DNA of 64,000 bases from contig CAJMQJ010000005.1 of NCBI GenBank assembly GCA_905215525.1, positions 1 through 64,000 on the forward strand. Reading direction: 5' to 3'. This stretch comes from an uncultured bacterium. Lineage in GTDB: Bacteria > Actinomycetota > Coriobacteriia > Coriobacteriales > Coriobacteriaceae. Positions 60,974 through 64,000 of this stretch are shown piece after piece; position 1 is the first letter of the stretch; each line of letters starts with the position of its first letter. The position numbers were made by a program, and so were the translations under genes. The notes below the pieces were generated by a model. It did not search any database and had not been told where the DNA came from. It worked only from the letters and a program-made list of their open reading frames with translations.

Positions 60974-61010
60974 AGCGACCGGATACGGGCCGCCACAACA
61001 CGCCAAAACG

Positions 61011-61041
61011 AAGGCCGTCCATCGCAACGATGGGCGGCCTT
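61011..61041 (+). terminator. Probable terminator after yvlD-like gene
   Basis: AAGGCCGTCCATCG / CGATGGGCGGCCTT, 14-bp stem with one mismatch and a 3-nt loop, then TGTCATTT. The T-run is weak. Confidence 0.65.
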
Positions 61042-61110
61042 GTCATTTGCCAAGCCTCAGAGGACAAGAAAATCTACCATTTCTGCCCCGTCCCCCAATA
61101 GCAGGTGGGG

Positions 61111-61539
61111 CTAGATGACGTAGTCGTAGCCCTCGTTGGGGGCAACGAGCGTATCGAGTGTCACGCCGTCGAGGTAGTCGTTGATGAGCTTGTCCAGGTT
61201 CTTCCAAACATCGAGTGTAGGACACTCATCAGATCGCGAGCAACCTTTGCAGTCGCCGTCCAGGCATGCGACCGGTGCTAGGCTACCCTCGGTCAGGCGC
61301 AGGATCTCGCCCACCGTGTACTGCTCGGGCGGGCGCGTGAGCACGTAGCCGCCGCCCTTGCCGCGCATGCCCGAGAGCATATTGGCGCGCACGAGCGTAG
61401 CCAAAATGTTCTCCAAATATTTCTCCGAAATCCCCTGACGCGCGGCGATCTCTTTGAGGGGAATGCGGCCTGCCGCCTGATGCTCGGCCAAGTCGACCAT
61501 AACGCGCAGGGCATATCTGCCCTTTGTGGAAACCAACAT
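61111..61539 (-). CDS. Rrf2 family transcriptional regulator
   Basis: A 142-residue DNA-binding regulator of the IscR/CymR group. The winged helix spans residues 1-70, with KEIAARQGISEKYLENILATL and GKGGGYVLTRP. Cys92, Cys97, Cys100 and Cys106 (CLDGDCKGCSRSDEC) could ligate an iron-sulfur cluster as in IscR; spacing differs a little. It is divergent from cysK, so control of cysteine synthesis, CymR-like, is the likeliest role. AAAGG lies about 11 nt before the ATG at 61539. Confidence 0.9.
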   Translation of the reverse strand: MLVSTKGRYALRVMVDLAEHQAAGRIPLKEIAARQGISEKYLENILATLVRANMLSGMRGKGGGYVLTRPPEQYTVGEILRLTEGSLAPVACLDGDCKGCSRSDECPTLDVWKNLDKLINDYLDGVTLDTLVAPNEGYDYVI

Positions 61540-61604
61540 ATATATTGCTGCCTTTCGGTCTTTTAATTCGTAGAAATTCTAGCCGAAATATTGGTTTTGA
61601 AAAT

Positions 61605-61685
61605 ACCTATTCCCGTCAAGATGGTTAATCGACTCGTAATAATCTTCTATTTCCTATTGCATTACTAGGCTTTAGTGCCTACTAT
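61605..61685 (+). promoter_or_regulatory. cysK promoter with candidate Rrf2 operators
   Basis: TTGCAT (61657-61662) and TACTAT (61680-61685) are spaced by 17 nt, a good housekeeping promoter for cysK. TTCCTATTGCATTA overlaps the -35 and resembles CymR-type sites of the form ATTCCTATTGGAAT. A related TACCTATTCCC lies at about 61604-61614 on the regulator's own side. Operator assignment is inferred. Confidence 0.55.
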
Positions 61686-61792
61686 GCTTGCCAACAGCAA
61701 AACGAACAACCCATAAGGTTTGTGGGTTTCGCTGCTACCCACGCCGTAAAACCACACGGTATCCAGTCATTTGAACACTTTGGAGGTTCACC

Positions 61793-62731
61793 ATGAGCAA
61801 GGTTTACACGTCCATCGATCAGCTTATCGGCCACACCCCGCTCCTGGAGCTCACCCACTTTGAGGCCGATGAGGACCTCAAGGCCCGTGTGCTCGTCAAG
61901 CTGGAATACTTCAACCCCGCCGGCTCCGTCAAAGACCGCGTCGCCAAGAACATGATTGACGAGGCCGAGAAGGCAGGCAAGCTCGTGCGTGGCGGCGACT
62001 ACACCATCATCGAGCCCACGAGCGGCAACACCGGCGTCGGCATCGCCTCGGTGGCGGCCGCCCGCGGCTACAAGGTGATCATCACCATGCCCGAGACCAT
62101 GTCCGTCGAGCGCCGCAAGCTGATGCAGGCATACGGTGCGCAGCTCGTGCTCACCGACGGCTCCAAAGGCATGAAGGGCGCTATCGCCAAGGCCGAAGAG
62201 TTGCAGAAGGAGACCCCCAACAGCATCATCGCCGGCCAGTTTGTGAACCCCGCGAACCCGGCCATTCACAAGGCCACGACCGGCCCCGAGATCTGGGACG
62301 ACACCGACGGCAAGGTCGACATCTTCGTCGCCGGCGTCGGCACCGGCGGCACCGTGACCGGCGTGGGCGAGTTCCTCAAGGAGCAAAACCCCGAGATTCA
62401 GGTCGTCGCCGTCGAGCCCGCCACCTCCCCGGTGCTCTCCAAGGGCCAGGCCGGCCCGCATAAGATCCAGGGTATCGGTGCCGGCTTTGTGCCCGACGTC
62501 CTCGACACCCAGGTCTACGACGAAATCATCCCCGTCGAGAACGACGACGCCTTTGCCACCGGCCGCGCCGTGGGCCACAAGGAGGGCGTGCTCGTGGGCA
62601 TTTCGTCCGGCGCCGCCGTGTGGGCCGCCCTGCAGCTGGCCAAGCGCCCCGAGAACGAGGGCAAGACCATCGTGGCGCTGCTCGCCGACACCGGCGAGCG
62701 CTACCTGTCCACGGCACTCTTCCAGGACTAG
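61793..62731 (+). CDS. cysK: Cysteine synthase A (O-acetylserine sulfhydrylase)
   Basis: Forms cysteine from O-acetylserine and sulfide with pyridoxal phosphate. The 312-residue protein has the PLP lysine Lys47 in NPAGSVKDR, the substrate loop PTSGNTGVGIA, the cofactor phosphate loop GVGTGGTVTGVG, and SSGAAVWAA near the end. ATG at 61793 follows GGAGG by 6 nt. It is divergently paired with the Rrf2 regulator. A small palindrome (CTCGTTCT-T-AGAACGAG, 62736-62752) follows the stop codon, then a strong terminator. Confidence 0.96.
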   Translation: MSKVYTSIDQLIGHTPLLELTHFEADEDLKARVLVKLEYFNPAGSVKDRVAKNMIDEAEKAGKLVRGGDYTIIEPTSGNTGVGIASVAAARGYKVIITMPETMSVERRKLMQAYGAQLVLTDGSKGMKGAIAKAEELQKETPNSIIAGQFVNPANPAIHKATTGPEIWDDTDGKVDIFVAGVGTGGTVTGVGEFLKEQNPEIQVVAVEPATSPVLSKGQAGPHKIQGIGAGFVPDVLDTQVYDEIIPVENDDAFATGRAVGHKEGVLVGISSGAAVWAALQLAKRPENEGKTIVALLADTGERYLSTALFQD

Positions 62732-62843
62732 AGCTCTCGTTCTTAGAACGAGTCCAAGGCACGCCGGTCTCCCCTCTCTTCTGGCAGCCCGAGCTCATCC
62801 CAACAGGGTGTCCCACAGGACGCCCGAACTTGCTACAATGTCT

Positions 62844-62882
62844 GCGGCGCGGAACCAGCCTCCCGCGCCGCTTTTCTTTTTT
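62844..62882 (+). terminator. Intrinsic terminator between cysK and mnmA
   Basis: Perfect 9-bp stem GCGGCGCGG / CCGCGCCGC with 10-nt loop, then TTTTCTTTTTT. A TGCTACAAT extended -10-like box lies just before it at 62831-62839, so it may also act in an mnmA leader. Confidence 0.85.
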
Positions 62883-62911
62883 GGCCACATGCCACCAAGG
62901 AGAACCTCCTC

Positions 62912-64000
62912 ATGCACAACAAGCGCGTGCTCGTCGCCATGAGCGGCGGCGTCGATTCCAGCGTGACCGCGTATCTGCTCAAAAGCCAGGGCTACGAATG
63001 TGTCGGCGCCACCATGCGCCTCACCTGCCCCGCACCCGACCCCGCCACGGGCATGAGTAAGGTCGACCGCGACATCGCCGACGCAGAGGCCGTCGCCGAG
63101 CGCATAGGCATTCCCCACCATGTGCTCGACTTGCAGCAAACCTTCGACCGTAACGTAATCGAGCGCTTTGTGAACGCCTACCAGGAGGGGCTGACGCCCA
63201 ATCCGTGCATTATCTGCAACCGCCACATTAAGTTTGGCGCGTTGCTGGATGCGGCGCTGGATATGGGCTGCGACTACATCGCCACGGGCCATTACGCCAA
63301 AACAAGCCAAGCGGCAGACGGCACCCGGCAGCTGCACCGCGGCGAAGATCCCAAAAAGGACCAAAGCTACTTTTTGTATTCGCTTACGCAGGAGCGCCTG
63401 GCGCACACGATCTTTCCGCTGGCGGGCCTAGACAAAGAGCGCGACGTGCGCCGCATAGCCGCCGAGCAGGGCTTCATCAACGCCAAGAAGGCCGAGAGCG
63501 AGGACATCTGCTTTATCGCGGACGGCGACTACGCAGGCTATATCGAGCGCCGCTGCGGACATGCCGCCGCACCGGGCGATATCGTGTGGCGCGACGGCAG
63601 CGTGGTCGGCCGCCACAATGGCGCGTTGCGCTATACCATCGGCCAGCGCAAGGGCCTGGGCGTCGCGATGGCGCATCCCGTGTACGTAACGGGCGTCGAC
63701 ACCACCGACAACACCGTACATCTGGGTGAAGCCGAGGACCTGGTCGCCACCGCGCTCACAGCCAATGACTGGATCTGGAGTGCCCCGGCCGATCGCATGG
63801 AAACAGAGCTCGACGCTGGCGGCATTCGTGTGGGCGCCAAGTACCGCTACCGTCAAAAGGATCAGACGGCAACCCTCACGCGCGGCACAGACGGGCAAAT
63901 GCTGCTGACTTTTGACGAGCCACAGCGAGCCATCGCCCCCGGCCAGGCAGTCGTTGCCTACCGCGGCGACGTCGTCTTGGGCGGCGGCACCGTCACGGCA
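62912..64000 (+). CDS. mnmA: tRNA-specific 2-thiouridylase MnmA (runs off window)
   Basis: Makes 2-thiouridine at position 34 of Glu, Lys and Gln tRNAs. The 363 residues visible include the PP-loop MSGGVDSS at 10-17, catalytic Cys99 in NPCIIC, GHYAK, KDQSYFLYSL, the second catalytic Cys200 in SEDICF, and the C-terminal barrel with GQRKGLGVA. The frame is still open at the last base, so only the final few codons are missing. AAGGAG lies 9 nt before the ATG. Sulfur must come from a cysteine desulfurase not seen in the window; cysK upstream makes its substrate. Confidence 0.95.
   Translation, partial: MHNKRVLVAMSGGVDSSVTAYLLKSQGYECVGATMRLTCPAPDPATGMSKVDRDIADAEAVAERIGIPHHVLDLQQTFDRNVIERFVNAYQEGLTPNPCIICNRHIKFGALLDAALDMGCDYIATGHYAKTSQAADGTRQLHRGEDPKKDQSYFLYSLTQERLAHTIFPLAGLDKERDVRRIAAEQGFINAKKAESEDICFIADGDYAGYIERRCGHAAAPGDIVWRDGSVVGRHNGALRYTIGQRKGLGVAMAHPVYVTGVDTTDNTVHLGEAEDLVATALTANDWIWSAPADRMETELDAGGIRVGAKYRYRQKDQTATLTRGTDGQMLLTFDEPQRAIAPGQAVVAYRGDVVLGGGTVTA

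Overview
The window is GC-rich chromosomal sequence of an anaerobic gut actinobacterium, most likely a Coriobacteriia member close to Collinsella. This rests on gene content: class III fructose-1,6-bisphosphatase, QueH in place of QueG, superoxide reductase, C69 dipeptidase, YerC/TrpR-like regulator, formate-tetrahydrofolate ligase and surface proteins with DUF4430 domains. Strong G/C third-position bias leaves very long open antisense frames, which I treated as shadows. No rRNA, tRNA, CRISPR array, transposase or phage block was recognised. The left edge cuts a structured repeat and the right edge cuts mnmA.

Layout. 0.1-2.5 kb: queuosine genes queA and queH with a DUF3267 zincin-like membrane protein. 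2.6-7.5 kb: a MetRS-like protein with an abnormal KMSKS loop, an RNA m5C methyltransferase, a 56-residue membrane protein and a TIM-barrel-like protein. 7.5-11.8 kb: DegV, class III FBPase and two GtrA paralogues. 11.9-16.5 kb: a cobalamin riboswitch followed by a 1163-residue surface protein (three DUF4430 domains, a PQQ-like beta-propeller, an InlB-type repeat and a membrane anchor) and a second tethered DUF4430 protein. 16.6-20.4 kb: UbiB/ABC1 kinase-like protein with a small partner, and a C69 dipeptidase. A 241-bp AT-rich foldback element lies at 20.5-20.8 kb. 20.8-22.3 kb: fchA-folD.

22.4-27 kb: two paralogous lipoproteins sharing an upstream 18-bp motif, and a Tat-exported PI-PLC-like protein. 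27-32.3 kb: a small PH-like protein, a YhcG/DUF1016 nuclease, a zinc-ribbon protein, a CDF metal transporter and a stalked membrane protein. 32.4-36.5 kb: fhs and ruvCAB. 36.6-46.7 kb: a second copy of the left-edge repeat, a NadE-like probable pseudoenzyme, superoxide reductase, a SWIM/SNF2 helicase and dnaE. 46.8-52.8 kb: a LicT-controlled beta-glucoside PTS locus (licT, PTS EIIBC, 6-phospho-beta-glucosidase, truncated DUF3284) bordered by an AT-richer MFS gene that looks inserted. 52.9-64 kb: addAB, yerC, a YvlD-type membrane protein, Rrf2 regulator, cysK and mnmA.

Links between genes. fhs, fchA and folD form a one-carbon folate set. FolD has lost the cyclohydrolase lysine and glutamine, so FchA may supply that step. 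The two DUF4430 proteins behind a B12 riboswitch are the best candidate for an undescribed system: a Gram-positive surface cobamide-capture apparatus that combines transcobalamin-like domains with a beta-propeller. The Rrf2 regulator, cysK and mnmA form a sulfur-linked group with a candidate operator over the cysK promoter. ruvCAB and addAB serve recombination.
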